Part shown: positions 44,787 to 53,797 of the stretch, one piece after another
How the letters are laid out: each line of letters begins with the position of its first letter
Numbering within the stretch: position 1 is the stretch's first letter
DNA from: Leptospiraceae bacterium
Lineage (GTDB): Bacteria > Spirochaetota > Leptospiria > Leptospirales > Leptospiraceae
Direction of reading: 5' to 3'
NCBI GenBank assembly: GCA_016711485.1
Contig: JADJSX010000006.1
Span: 730,001 to 794,000, forward strand
DNA: 64,000 nucleotides
Notes under the pieces: generated by a model
Databases searched by the model: none
The model's input: only the letters and a program-made list of their open reading frames with translations
What the model was told of the DNA's origin: nothing
Position numbers and translations under genes: made by a program

Positions 44787-45641
44787 ATGAATTTCTTAAA
44801 AAAGAACGGATTTACATCGAGTTGGGAAAAGGAAGGAAATGGTAAAAAAATTCTATTTTTACCGGGATGGGCGGAATCGCAAAGTGTATGGAGAGAAATT
44901 TGCCAAAATAATTTAGTAAATTATGAAAAATATTTTTTAAATTTAGGCGGACATTTCCCTTCCGAATTTCCTTCGGATCTAAACAAATTAACACTTGATA
45001 AATTTTTAGAATCTCATTTTGAACTAATAGATCATTTAGCGGATAATGACAAATTAATTCTAATAGGTCACTCCACTGGAGGATTTATCTCTTGGATGTA
45101 CGCAAATACATTTCCTGAGAAGATAGAAAAATTAATCCTAGTTGGATCTTTTTTAGAAGGTCCGATAAGTGGAATTGTTCCTATTATTAAGAAACTTAGC
45201 GATTGGAAACTTTCATTTATAACCGATTTCATTTTTGAACACTATCAAAATTCTGAGTCCATATTCTATGATGCTGCGTTAGCCGTAAACCCTTCCCAAA
45301 GAGAATCTTTTTTAAAACGAGACGATGTTAAAATATTTTTTCCCAAATTTTTTGCTGAATACAAAAAAATGAATGTGAAATCTCTTAGAATGGTAGTAGA
45401 TATTTTAGATAGTATTCGAATTTCCAAACTAAAATTGAAGGAAAATTTACCAATCCATTTTATTCATGGCGACAAAGATCCAGTTATCCCCTACTCTCAA
45501 ATTTTAAATTTCTGCAATACTTACGAAACTGCAAATCTAATTACGATGTTTGATGTTGGTCATTCTCCACACTGGGAAAATCCAAAATTGTTTTGGAAAA
45601 AAGTCTTAGAAATTTTAAACAAATCCGAAGTAAATGCATAA
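44787..45641 (+). CDS. Alpha/beta hydrolase, BioH-like
   Basis: A 284-residue alpha/beta hydrolase. The oxyanion region is LFLPGWAESQSVW, the nucleophile motif GHSTGGFISW (Ser about 95), the acid HGDKDPVIPYSQ, and the His GHSPHWENP. The short form and Trp near the oxyanion hole resemble BioH, the pimeloyl-ACP methyl esterase, but no bioC or other biotin gene adjoins it, so the assignment stays general. Divergent from the amidotransferase/MFS pair. Confidence 0.8.
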   Translation: MNFLKKNGFTSSWEKEGNGKKILFLPGWAESQSVWREICQNNLVNYEKYFLNLGGHFPSEFPSDLNKLTLDKFLESHFELIDHLADNDKLILIGHSTGGFISWMYANTFPEKIEKLILVGSFLEGPISGIVPIIKKLSDWKLSFITDFIFEHYQNSESIFYDAALAVNPSQRESFLKRDDVKIFFPKFFAEYKKMNVKSLRMVVDILDSIRISKLKLKENLPIHFIHGDKDPVIPYSQILNFCNTYETANLITMFDVGHSPHWENPKLFWKKVLEILNKSEVNA

Positions 45642-45772
45642 TTGAAAAGGCTTTATACAAAAATTCAGAAATTATATACCGTATAGTAAAAATACTTTTA
45701 ATAAATCCTGAAAATATTCTAGACAAATTAGATTCAGTATACCAACGTATAAAAAAGGATTTTATTCAATAA
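45593..45772 (+). CDS. Possible 59-residue protein overlapping the hydrolase end
   Basis: An open frame from TTG at 45593 (offset from the hydrolase frame, overlapping its last 49 bases) runs to a stop at 45770-45772, two bases before the APH kinase ATG. The product is basic (ALYKNSEIIYRIVKILLINP ... YQRIKKDFIQ). It fills the 133-base gap exactly. There is no clear ribosome site and no family, so chance openness is quite possible. Confidence 0.25.
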   Translation: MEKSLRNFKQIRSKCIIEKALYKNSEIIYRIVKILLINPENILDKLDSVYQRIKKDFIQ

Positions 45773-45774
45773 CC

Positions 45775-46821
45775 ATGAACTTAACCCAAACAGAATTAAA
45801 AAGTAAATTAGAGGATTATCTTACAGTCAGACTCTCCGGCAAATCAAATGTAACCGATATGATTCCATTGAGCGGTGGAGCCTGTCAAGACAACTATTTG
45901 CTGGATTTAATAGTTGAATCTGGTAAATTTAGCGGGGAACATAGATTAGTCTTTCGAACTGACAAAGGTGCATCTTTGCTTGCAAGTCTTTCGCGGATTG
46001 ACGAATTCAAAGTCTGCGAACTAACGTCAAACTCCGGAGTAAAAACTCCAAAACCGTATTGGTTAGAAACAGATAAAGGTATTATTGGAAATCCATTTTA
46101 TTTTATGCAACGAATTTCTGGAAAAGCTACGGGACGTTACATTGTAAAAGATCCGAGCCTTAATAAAATACGTAAATATCTAACGGAAGAATTAGCAGAA
46201 AACTTGGCAAAAATTCACAGAATAACACAAGTTAGCTGCAAAGATGAAATACTCAAAAAAAACCTAACCCGCCATAAAGGAAAATCTCCAAATTCTATTG
46301 CCCTTGAATCTGTCTCTGATTTACGAGAACTTCTATCTGCTTTAAAGGAACCACATCCTGCAATGGAATTAATATTTAATTGGCTCGAAAAAAATGCACT
46401 TAGTACCGACGAAGAAGTTTTAGTTCATGGCGATTTTCGTACTGGCAACTTCATGGTATCCCCGGAAGGGCTACAGGGAATAGTTGATTGGGAATTCGCC
46501 CACTGGGGAGATAGGCACGAGGATATTGCCTGGCTCTGTATGCGCGATTGGAGATTTGGCAAATTAAACAAAGAAGCCGGAGGTTTTGCAGATAGAAATG
46601 AATTCTACTCTTTATATGAAAAATATTCAGGAATTCCAGTCGACCCCAAAAAAGTTACCTATTGGGAAATAATGGGTAATATCCGCTGGGCAGTCGGTTC
46701 TGCACAGCAAGCAGAAAGACATCTAAGTGGTGCCGACAAAGGAATTGAATTAGCTGCCATTGGCAGACGAACTTGTGAAATGGAATTTGAAGCGATGAGG
46801 TTAATTGAAGATGCAAGATAG
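45775..46821 (+). CDS. APH-type phosphotransferase
   Basis: A 348-residue aminoglycoside/choline kinase-fold enzyme. The N-lobe has LSGGACQDNYLLDL, and the catalytic loop is VLVHGDFRTGNFMV with the metal Asp in GIVDWEFAHWGDRHEDIAWL. This subgroup usually neighbours DUF6285 and acyl-CoA dehydrogenase genes and is thought to act on small hydroxylated substrates in acyl-CoA breakdown; a DUF6285 gene does follow and overlaps by 17 bases, but no dehydrogenase is seen. A 32-base stretch of it (45928-45959) recurs at 49366-49397. Confidence 0.88.
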   Translation: MNLTQTELKSKLEDYLTVRLSGKSNVTDMIPLSGGACQDNYLLDLIVESGKFSGEHRLVFRTDKGASLLASLSRIDEFKVCELTSNSGVKTPKPYWLETDKGIIGNPFYFMQRISGKATGRYIVKDPSLNKIRKYLTEELAENLAKIHRITQVSCKDEILKKNLTRHKGKSPNSIALESVSDLRELLSALKEPHPAMELIFNWLEKNALSTDEEVLVHGDFRTGNFMVSPEGLQGIVDWEFAHWGDRHEDIAWLCMRDWRFGKLNKEAGGFADRNEFYSLYEKYSGIPVDPKKVTYWEIMGNIRWAVGSAQQAERHLSGADKGIELAAIGRRTCEMEFEAMRLIEDAR

Positions 46822-47227
46822 ACCAGATGCAAATATATTGCTAGAGGCAATTCAGGATTTGATTATAAAAGAAATTCTGCCTGCCATAAAAGACAATGAT
46901 GGATTATCCTATAAAACTCTTGTTAGTTGGAATATGTTAGGAGTTATTGGACGCGAACTGAAATATGGCGAAGGTTTTTTAGATAAAGAAATAGAAAGAG
47001 TATCTGACTTTCTTCGAAATAATTCCATTTCTTTTATAAACACTGATTTGGAAGATCAAAATTATTTTGCTAAAATGGAAAGATGTAAATCTTTAAATGA
47101 AAAGTTAACAGACTATATCCGCAAACGTAAAATTGCAAATGAGAATTTAGAACTTTGGAATTTAGTAAAAGAATCTCTTAGTGAAAAACTAAGAATCACA
47201 AATCCAAGATTTGGAACGGGTGAATAA
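46805..47227 (+). CDS. DUF6285 protein
   Basis: A 140-residue helical protein of the DUF6285 type, recognised by the N-terminal MQDRPDANILLEAIQDLI and the middle NMLGVIGRELKYG. Such proteins pair with APH-type kinases like the one it overlaps. ATG at 46805 or 46811 (MQDRP) could be the start; the second fits the family better. Function unknown. An ACACAAA/TTTGTGT inverted repeat lies just downstream (47245-47267). Confidence 0.8.
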   Translation: MKMQDRPDANILLEAIQDLIIKEILPAIKDNDGLSYKTLVSWNMLGVIGRELKYGEGFLDKEIERVSDFLRNNSISFINTDLEDQNYFAKMERCKSLNEKLTDYIRKRKIANENLELWNLVKESLSEKLRITNPRFGTGE

Positions 47228-47307
47228 AATTCAAATAGCAATAGACACAAAAGTTCTTAATTTGTGTAAGTTATATCGTGACAATGCCTAAGTTGATTGT
47301 GCGAGAA

Positions 47308-47347
47308 AATAAAAATCTACTTCTCTTTCTTCGAATCTCTTTTCTTA
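47308..47347. repeat. 40-base segment similar to 49404-49443
   Basis: AATAAAAATCTACTTCTCTT and the following 20 bases match 49404-49443 with about five differences and no gaps by hand alignment. The two copies flank the GGDEF-EAL gene in the same orientation. Confidence 0.45.
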
Positions 47348-47378
47348 GAGAGTGTCCCAATACGACTAGACATTTAAG

Positions 47379-49298
47379 TCATCTTTGATTTTTAATATAC
47401 ATTATTGATTCTGGTGGAAGCATTGGTTTTGACCAGTAGTATCCTTGTCCATAGTCACAATTCAAATCTTTAAGTTTTATTCTGGTATGATTTTCTTCTA
47501 CTCCTTCTGCGACAGTTTTAATTCCCATACTAGAAGCCATTTGAATGATTGCGTTTACTAACGCTTCATCTTGAAGGCTATTGTTCATGACTCGAATAAA
47601 CGATTGATCGATTTTCAATACTTCTACTTGAAATTTTTTTAAATAGCCTAAATTGGAATATCCAGTTCCGAAATCATCAATGGAAAATTTTATTCCCAAT
47701 TTCCTTAATTGAAAAAGAGTATCTATTAATATATTCGAGTCATCAATTAATATTGATTCAGTCATCTCGATCTCTAAAAATTCTGGTTTTAGTCCGGATA
47801 CTTTCAACGCATTTAAAATAACTTCTTCAATATTTCCTCTTTTAAATTGAATGGCTGACACATTCACGGCTATCGTTAATTTATCATATCCAAGCTCATG
47901 CCATACTTTGCATTGCTTACAGGCTTCTTGCATTACCCATTCACCAATTTCTACAATCAATCCAAAACTCTCAGCGATTGGTATAAATGATAATGGAGAC
48001 ACTATGCCTCGCTTTGCATGTTTCCAACGAAGTAATGCTTCAAATCCTTCTAAGGAATTGTCACAAAAAGAAACTTTTGGTTGGTAACAAAGATAGAATT
48101 CATTATTTTGTATCGCCATCCTGAGTTGTAATAAAAGACTTAATTGTTCCTGTGTATTAACATTCATTTCTGAGTTATAGAACACAAAACGATTCTTAGC
48201 CGCAGATTTCGCATGATCCAAAGCTAGATTTGCTTTTCTTAGTAATGACTCGAAATTAGTGTCATCGTCAGGCGAAACAGCAATGCCAATAGAACAAGTG
48301 GATACGTATTCTAATGAGTTTAAGTTAAAAGGTTTTTTCATTGAATCCATTATTTCTATGACTTTTTCTGATACGATGTCAAGATTCAATTTTGAATTTA
48401 AGACAATTAAAAAATCATCGCCACCCAATCTACAAAGTGTTCCAGCGCTGCCAATCACTTCCATCAATCGATCCGAGACTAATCGAATTAATTCGTCTCC
48501 AATAATATGACCAAGAGAATCATTAATCGTGTAAAAATTATCCAGATCAAGATATACTAAAGCTATCTTTTCATCGTGCAGTTTTGCATTCTCATAGGCT
48601 TTTTCAAAATTATCTTTTGCGAGATTTCGATTAGGTAAGTTCGTGAGGAAGTCATGATTTACCATATGTTCTATGATCCGATTTGAATTTTTAACTTTTA
48701 TATTCTCATTGATCACTTTCGTAATTAATACAGTCAAATCATTGATTAAAAACCATATACTAAGACCAATAGCACTGTAGAGTAGTATTGTATCGACTAC
48801 GACTGAAAAATTAATTGGTCGAATGAAATGAAAATACCACCCAGAAATACTAGCATAACCCATAAATCCTATAAAGGAAAGAGTATAAAATAAAATTAGC
48901 AAAAAGTTAATTTTGGAACCTAGAACCGCAGCAAAAATAAGAATTCCGGAAAATGCAACAAGTCCAGTATCTCTTAATCCAGCATCTATCCAAACAAAAT
49001 AGGTAAAACTAAACGTTAGTATCCATAGTAAAATAGAAGAAGCCAATTCAATTTTATTACGTTTAATTAGAAAATAAACTGAGGGGAGTGTTAGGGTTGC
49101 TAAGCATTTACCTATAATTTCACCTAAGTTCTGTCCCTCAAAACTGAACAGTATGGAAATGCCAAACATCAACTCTACAATCCAAAATAATTGCAATAGT
49201 CTTCGAATCTGTAAACTGCGAACATCCTCTTCCAAAGATTTCAAAGCTAAATTAGAAAATAACGATTTGAATTTAAGGTATAAAATAGTAAGCGTCAC
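47379..49298 (-). CDS. Membrane GGDEF-EAL protein
   Basis: A 639-residue cyclic-di-GMP enzyme. About six hydrophobic segments occupy residues 30-195. The GGDEF domain (about 210-375) has the active-site motif LGGDDF, so it may make c-di-GMP. The EAL domain (about 390-635) has FEALLRWKHA, EMTESIL, DDFGTGYSNL and KIDQSFI, all needed for phosphodiesterase activity. Which activity dominates cannot be told. It is divergent from the GGDEF gene at 49510. Confidence 0.93.
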   Translation of the reverse strand: MTLTILYLKFKSLFSNLALKSLEEDVRSLQIRRLLQLFWIVELMFGISILFSFEGQNLGEIIGKCLATLTLPSVYFLIKRNKIELASSILLWILTFSFTYFVWIDAGLRDTGLVAFSGILIFAAVLGSKINFLLILFYTLSFIGFMGYASISGWYFHFIRPINFSVVVDTILLYSAIGLSIWFLINDLTVLITKVINENIKVKNSNRIIEHMVNHDFLTNLPNRNLAKDNFEKAYENAKLHDEKIALVYLDLDNFYTINDSLGHIIGDELIRLVSDRLMEVIGSAGTLCRLGGDDFLIVLNSKLNLDIVSEKVIEIMDSMKKPFNLNSLEYVSTCSIGIAVSPDDDTNFESLLRKANLALDHAKSAAKNRFVFYNSEMNVNTQEQLSLLLQLRMAIQNNEFYLCYQPKVSFCDNSLEGFEALLRWKHAKRGIVSPLSFIPIAESFGLIVEIGEWVMQEACKQCKVWHELGYDKLTIAVNVSAIQFKRGNIEEVILNALKVSGLKPEFLEIEMTESILIDDSNILIDTLFQLRKLGIKFSIDDFGTGYSNLGYLKKFQVEVLKIDQSFIRVMNNSLQDEALVNAIIQMASSMGIKTVAEGVEENHTRIKLKDLNCDYGQGYYWSKPMLPPESIMYIKNQR

Positions 49299-49365
49299 AA
49301 TGTCAAAACTATTCCGGTCTATATTAAAAGGAATAATTTTTTTAGACAGGATAAATTTCTAAGAG

Positions 49366-49443
49366 TTTAGCGGGAAACATAGATTAGTCTTTCGAACACA
49401 ATAAATAATAATCTACTTGTCTTTCTTAGAATCTTTTTTACTA
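49366..49443. repeat. Patchwork of two nearby sequences upstream of the GGDEF gene
   Basis: Bases 49366-49397 repeat 45928-45959 of the APH-kinase gene with 31 of 32 identical, out of coding context here. Bases 49404-49443 resemble 47308-47347, downstream of the DUF6285 gene. The order and orientation of the two pieces are the same as in the source region, with the 1.3 kb between them missing. This looks like the trace of a tandem duplication followed by internal deletion. Confidence 0.6.
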
Positions 49444-49509
49444 TAGTTAGTTAGTACGTTGCATCCAACTCTATTGTAAAAAAGTTTTAAGAAAAAGGAA
49501 ATATAGTTT

Positions 49510-50691
49510 TTGCTAACAATACAACTAGATATAAGAACAATTATTTTATTATTAGCTTCAACTAATTTTATTATAATCATTTTGGCACTTGCTTATTTCA
49601 AGGCGAATACAGAATCTTTTCAAAGTATTAAATACTTCCTATTTGCTCGTTGCTTCCAAAGTTTAGCATGGACATTATTATTTTTACAAGGGCATTCTCC
49701 GGAAATTCTTTCAATAAATCTAGCTAATTCATTGTTATTGATTGGTTTTGCATTTGATGCTTTTTCTTTCCTTAAAATAATGAATCAACTGTCTTCACAA
49801 GCATACAAGTATTTATTAACTCTCATTTTTATTTTAGTTTTCCTGTTTAATTTGATTACATTTGTCTTTAATTATCCTGGAATTCGAGTGGCAACTTTTT
49901 CTTTACTATCTTTTCTAATAACAATATATCCGATTGTTCGATTACTTTTTCATGTTTCCAATTACAGTTTACTTGTTCGATTGATTTTAATTATAAACAT
50001 GATTTTTCTTGGATCATTGGTTTGGAGATTTATTTGGGGCATTAATAATCTAAATTTTGATTTATTTACTTCAAACAATAATCAGGCTTTGACTTTTTTC
50101 TCCGCCTTTAGCCTAACGCTTTTTGGTAGTTTTGGATTTTTACTTCTTTCAAAAGAAAATACTGATAATAAGTTAATCGAATTAGCATCCAAGGATTCCT
50201 TGACCGGGATTTTGAATAGACGCTCTTTTTTAGAGCAAATTCCATCTAAGGTCGCATTGAGTCAAAGACTAAAAAAACCTCTCTCTATTCTAATGTTAGA
50301 TCTTGACTATTTTAAAAAAATCAATGATCGTTATGGACATTCAGCAGGAGACAAGGTTCTCATAGATTTCGCGCATAACGTTCAAAATTCTATTCGTCCA
50401 TACGATCTTTTTTGTCGTATGGGTGGAGAAGAATTTGCTGTTTTACTTTCTCATATTTCTAGTGATGCTACGACTATTGTTACAGAAAGAATTCATGAAT
50501 CACTTTCAGAGAGTAAAGTACTGTATGATATAAATCCTGATTTCAATTATACAGTAAGCATTGGTTGTATTTGCTTGATCCCTAACTCAGAATCAATCGA
50601 CGAACTAATTAATCTTGCCGATAGGGCTCTTTATTTAGCCAAAGAAGAAGGTCGCAATCAGACTCATTTTTTACTTAGAAAAATTGATTAA
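49510..50691 (+). CDS. Membrane diguanylate cyclase (GGDEF)
   Basis: A 393-residue protein starting with TTG after AAAAAGGAAA. Seven hydrophobic segments fill about residues 10-215; the GGDEF domain (about 225-390) has SLTGILNRRSFLEQ, LDLDYFKKINDRYGHSAGD and the active-site motif MGGEEF near residue 304. It should synthesise c-di-GMP. No EAL domain is present. It lies in a block with a GGDEF-EAL and a SpoIIE-type gene. Confidence 0.93.
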   Translation: MLTIQLDIRTIILLLASTNFIIIILALAYFKANTESFQSIKYFLFARCFQSLAWTLLFLQGHSPEILSINLANSLLLIGFAFDAFSFLKIMNQLSSQAYKYLLTLIFILVFLFNLITFVFNYPGIRVATFSLLSFLITIYPIVRLLFHVSNYSLLVRLILIINMIFLGSLVWRFIWGINNLNFDLFTSNNNQALTFFSAFSLTLFGSFGFLLLSKENTDNKLIELASKDSLTGILNRRSFLEQIPSKVALSQRLKKPLSILMLDLDYFKKINDRYGHSAGDKVLIDFAHNVQNSIRPYDLFCRMGGEEFAVLLSHISSDATTIVTERIHESLSESKVLYDINPDFNYTVSIGCICLIPNSESIDELINLADRALYLAKEEGRNQTHFLLRKID

Positions 50692-50856
50692 ACTTTACTC
50701 GTTCTATGAAAATATTACACAGTTTACATCTCATTAGCCGCTGATGCGTAAGTAAAGAACACCTAAAACATCTTGACGAAAACATATGTTACAATAGCTT
50801 CAAAATCACCACAAAAAGCCAATTCAATTTAGATAAGAATCAATTAGAGGTAAAGT

Positions 50857-52710
50857 ATGGAATCCAAAAATGCAGTTTTAAAACAATTTGATAGAGAATA
50901 TCTAAATAGAGGTATTCAATATATAATAAAGATTCGATACGGATTGTCTCTTGTTTTTTTATTAGCCATTCTGACTGTATTTGGTAAGCCGGAAGCCATT
51001 CCAAATCTAATCGGAACAGTCATTTATTTTTCTTTAAATTTATTCTTAGTTTTCAGTCTCAGAAAGCGTAACGAAATTCCTAAACAATGGGTATACAATG
51101 TCATTTACATAGACCTCCTAATTATCACTATATTTTATTACCTATCGATAATTACTAATGCGCCTGATCATTCGAGTCGAGCAGTTTATGAAAGTATCTT
51201 CTATTGTATTTATATTTTTATAGCAATCTATTCTGGCTTTCTATATAGTTCAAAATTCGTAACAATAGTCGGCTTAATTAGCTCTATTGTTTATGGTATC
51301 AGCATTCCATTAGCTATTCAATATGGTGCACCTTATATTTTAGATGATAAGATTGTAATTACAGATAGGAATACAATTAATTTGAATACTGAAATCCAAA
51401 AATTACTATTTTTATTTGCTATGATTTTTTGTTATAATTTCGTTGTACGACTGTTGAAAAGTATGCAAGTAGATTTAAAAAAAATGCTTCTTGAATTGGA
51501 AGGTAAAGTAATAGAAAGAACAAAAGAATTAAATGAAACTCTTAAACAGGTTAAAAAGTTGAAGGAACATCAGGATGGTGATTATTTTTTAAATAAACTT
51601 TTGATTGAACCTCTCGCAAAAAACCAATCCTCAAGCGAAACTGTCACGATAGAATCTCTTGTAAAACAAAAGAAGACATTTCAATTTCGCAACAAAGAGC
51701 ATGAACTAGGAGGAGATATAAATATTTCTGACAATATTAAGCTAGAAGGAAAGAATTATATTGTATTTCTAAATGGAGATGCGATGGGAAAATCAATTCA
51801 AGGAGCCGGCGGCGTACTCGTATTAGGCACAATATTCAAATCAATTCTACAGAGAAGTATCTCGATGCCGATTGCCCGAAATGTATATCCAGAGAGATGG
51901 TTAAAAAATGCATTTATAGAAATGCACAAAGCATTTGAAAGTTTTGATGGTTCAATGCTGATGTCAGCTGTCTTTGGTTTAATTGAGGAACAAACTGGCA
52001 CTATGTATTTTATCAATTCGGAACATCCCGACATTGTTTTATACAGAGATGGAGTTGTTAGTTTTATAGAAAATCGAATTCTTTATAGAAAGCTTGGCAC
52101 ACCGGTTCAGCAAGGTAATATTTCAGTTCAGATATTTTCCCTAAAAACAAATGATATAATATTTTTGGGATCTGATGGGAGAGATGATATTATCATAGGG
52201 ACAGATTCTCATAATAATCATATTATCAACGATGATGAGAAATTATTTTTATCTTACATCGAAAGCGCAGAAGGAGATATAAATAAAGCTTACCAAATCC
52301 TCTTAAAAACAGGGAATTTAATGGATGACCTTTCCTTGATGAAAATTCGTTTTCTAGGAATGAATGCAGACCATGAAAAATTGGAAACCAAACTTAATTT
52401 GTTCGAAGATTATAAAGAGAAAAATCAATTGAATGACTGTATTGAAATAGGGGAAGAGGTAATCAATCATTATCCGCATTTGACAAACTTTATCTATGAC
52501 CTTTCTCTTGTGTATTATGAAAAGGGAAACTTCAAGAAAGCGATTGATCTAGGCGAAAGAATTCGATTAAGAGAGTCCAATAATATCCCAAACCTGATAG
52601 CTTTAATTAAATCCTATCGTGCGGCTGGTAAAACAAAAAGAGCAACAGCAATTTTAGATGCCTGCTTAAAAGCGAGACCGGATGATGAAAGATTAAAAAA
52701 TTTAAAATAA
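50857..52710 (+). CDS. Membrane SpoIIE-type phosphatase with C-terminal TPR repeats
   Basis: A 617-residue protein. About six membrane helices (25-205) lead into a coiled coil (about 208-240) and a SpoIIE/PPM phosphatase domain (about 260-500) with metal Asp motifs LGGDIN, NGDAMGKSIQG and LGSDGRDD. Residues about 515-617 form TPR-like helices (HLTNFIYDLSLVYYEKGNFK ... ACLKARPDD), which may bind a partner. It is a paralogue of the 469-residue phosphatase at 3735, sharing the pre-domain linker, but with the TPR tail added. Ribosome site GAGGTAAAGT. Confidence 0.87.
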   Translation: MESKNAVLKQFDREYLNRGIQYIIKIRYGLSLVFLLAILTVFGKPEAIPNLIGTVIYFSLNLFLVFSLRKRNEIPKQWVYNVIYIDLLIITIFYYLSIITNAPDHSSRAVYESIFYCIYIFIAIYSGFLYSSKFVTIVGLISSIVYGISIPLAIQYGAPYILDDKIVITDRNTINLNTEIQKLLFLFAMIFCYNFVVRLLKSMQVDLKKMLLELEGKVIERTKELNETLKQVKKLKEHQDGDYFLNKLLIEPLAKNQSSSETVTIESLVKQKKTFQFRNKEHELGGDINISDNIKLEGKNYIVFLNGDAMGKSIQGAGGVLVLGTIFKSILQRSISMPIARNVYPERWLKNAFIEMHKAFESFDGSMLMSAVFGLIEEQTGTMYFINSEHPDIVLYRDGVVSFIENRILYRKLGTPVQQGNISVQIFSLKTNDIIFLGSDGRDDIIIGTDSHNNHIINDDEKLFLSYIESAEGDINKAYQILLKTGNLMDDLSLMKIRFLGMNADHEKLETKLNLFEDYKEKNQLNDCIEIGEEVINHYPHLTNFIYDLSLVYYEKGNFKKAIDLGERIRLRESNNIPNLIALIKSYRAAGKTKRATAILDACLKARPDDERLKNLK

Positions 52711-52739
52711 AGAATCGAGAATAACAAGGAGAGTAACAA

Positions 52740-53783
52740 ATGAAAGCTGGCGTACTTTATAAAAATGAATCTCATTTAAAAATCGAAGATGTTCCTGTTC
52801 CAGATTTAGGATTAAACGATGTAAAAATTAATGTAAAATGTTGTGGAATTTGTGGTTCTGATATCCATATGACAATACATAAACAAGTCCGTTTAAAACA
52901 CTATCCTTGTATTCTAGGACATGAAGCTTCCGGTGTTGTTATAGAAATAGGAGAACTAGTCACCAAATTTAAAAAAGGAGACAGGGTTGTTATTTCTTCT
53001 GGACTTGGTTGTGGAGAATGCAAATATTGTATCGCAGGCAAACATAACTTATGCGCAAAAGTTGAAGTTCTAGGCTACAGAATGAACGGGGCATTTGCTG
53101 AAAAAGTAGTAATTCACGAAAGGCATGTAAATCTATTGCCCGATAAAATCCCATTTGATCAAGGAGCTATATTAGCCGACGCTGTATCGACTCCCTACCA
53201 TGCCCTCAAATTTGTAGGAAAAATTACGCCCGGAGATGTTGTCGCAGTTTACGGATGCGGAGGACTTGGGATACATGCCGTTATCCTCGCTCGTGTACTT
53301 GGCGCTAGTAAAGTAATTGCTTTAGACGTAGATAAAGGAGCACTAGAGAATGCAGGAAAATACAAAGCAGATGAGCTAGTTGATTTAAAGCAAGTAAAAC
53401 ACTCAGGAAAAACTTTACGAGAGTTAACTGATGGAGTTGATCTTATGTTAGATTTTTCCGGTCATTATTCGAATATAGAAGATTGTGTTCGTGCGATGAA
53501 TCCTAGCGGAAGAATGGTGATAGCCGGAATTGGAAAAAATCCACTCCAAGTTAATTTTCCTTTTATGTTAATAGATAGAAGTATTTCGATTGCAGGCTCA
53601 CTTGGCTGCGATTCACGGGCAATTCCCGAATTAATAGATCTATATATGAGTGGAAAACTTGACTTATCCACTTCGATTAGTTCGCACCACCCGTTAGAAG
53701 ATGTAAATGATTGCCTAGAGGATTTATATCATAGAAAAGGAAATCCTATTCGTTTTATTATTACGCCAAACGGAAAAATATAA
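52740..53783 (+). CDS. Zinc-dependent alcohol dehydrogenase (MDR family)
   Basis: A 347-residue medium-chain dehydrogenase/reductase. The catalytic zinc ligands are in CCGICGSDIH (Cys) and LGHEASG (His-Glu); the structural zinc cysteines are in GLGCGECKYCIAGKHNLC. The NAD(P) fold has VYGCGGLGIHAV and IALDVD. It oxidises or reduces an unknown alcohol. AAGGAGAG precedes the ATG by nine bases. It is convergent with the GalT-like gene, 15 bases apart. Confidence 0.92.
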   Translation: MKAGVLYKNESHLKIEDVPVPDLGLNDVKINVKCCGICGSDIHMTIHKQVRLKHYPCILGHEASGVVIEIGELVTKFKKGDRVVISSGLGCGECKYCIAGKHNLCAKVEVLGYRMNGAFAEKVVIHERHVNLLPDKIPFDQGAILADAVSTPYHALKFVGKITPGDVVAVYGCGGLGIHAVILARVLGASKVIALDVDKGALENAGKYKADELVDLKQVKHSGKTLRELTDGVDLMLDFSGHYSNIEDCVRAMNPSGRMVIAGIGKNPLQVNFPFMLIDRSISIAGSLGCDSRAIPELIDLYMSGKLDLSTSISSHHPLEDVNDCLEDLYHRKGNPIRFIITPNGKI

Positions 53784-53797
53784 ATTTATTCGCCTAT

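Noticed and set aside
50770..50810. TTGACG upstream of the SpoIIE-TPR gene as a promoter
   Set aside because: No -10 sequence at acceptable spacing could be matched.
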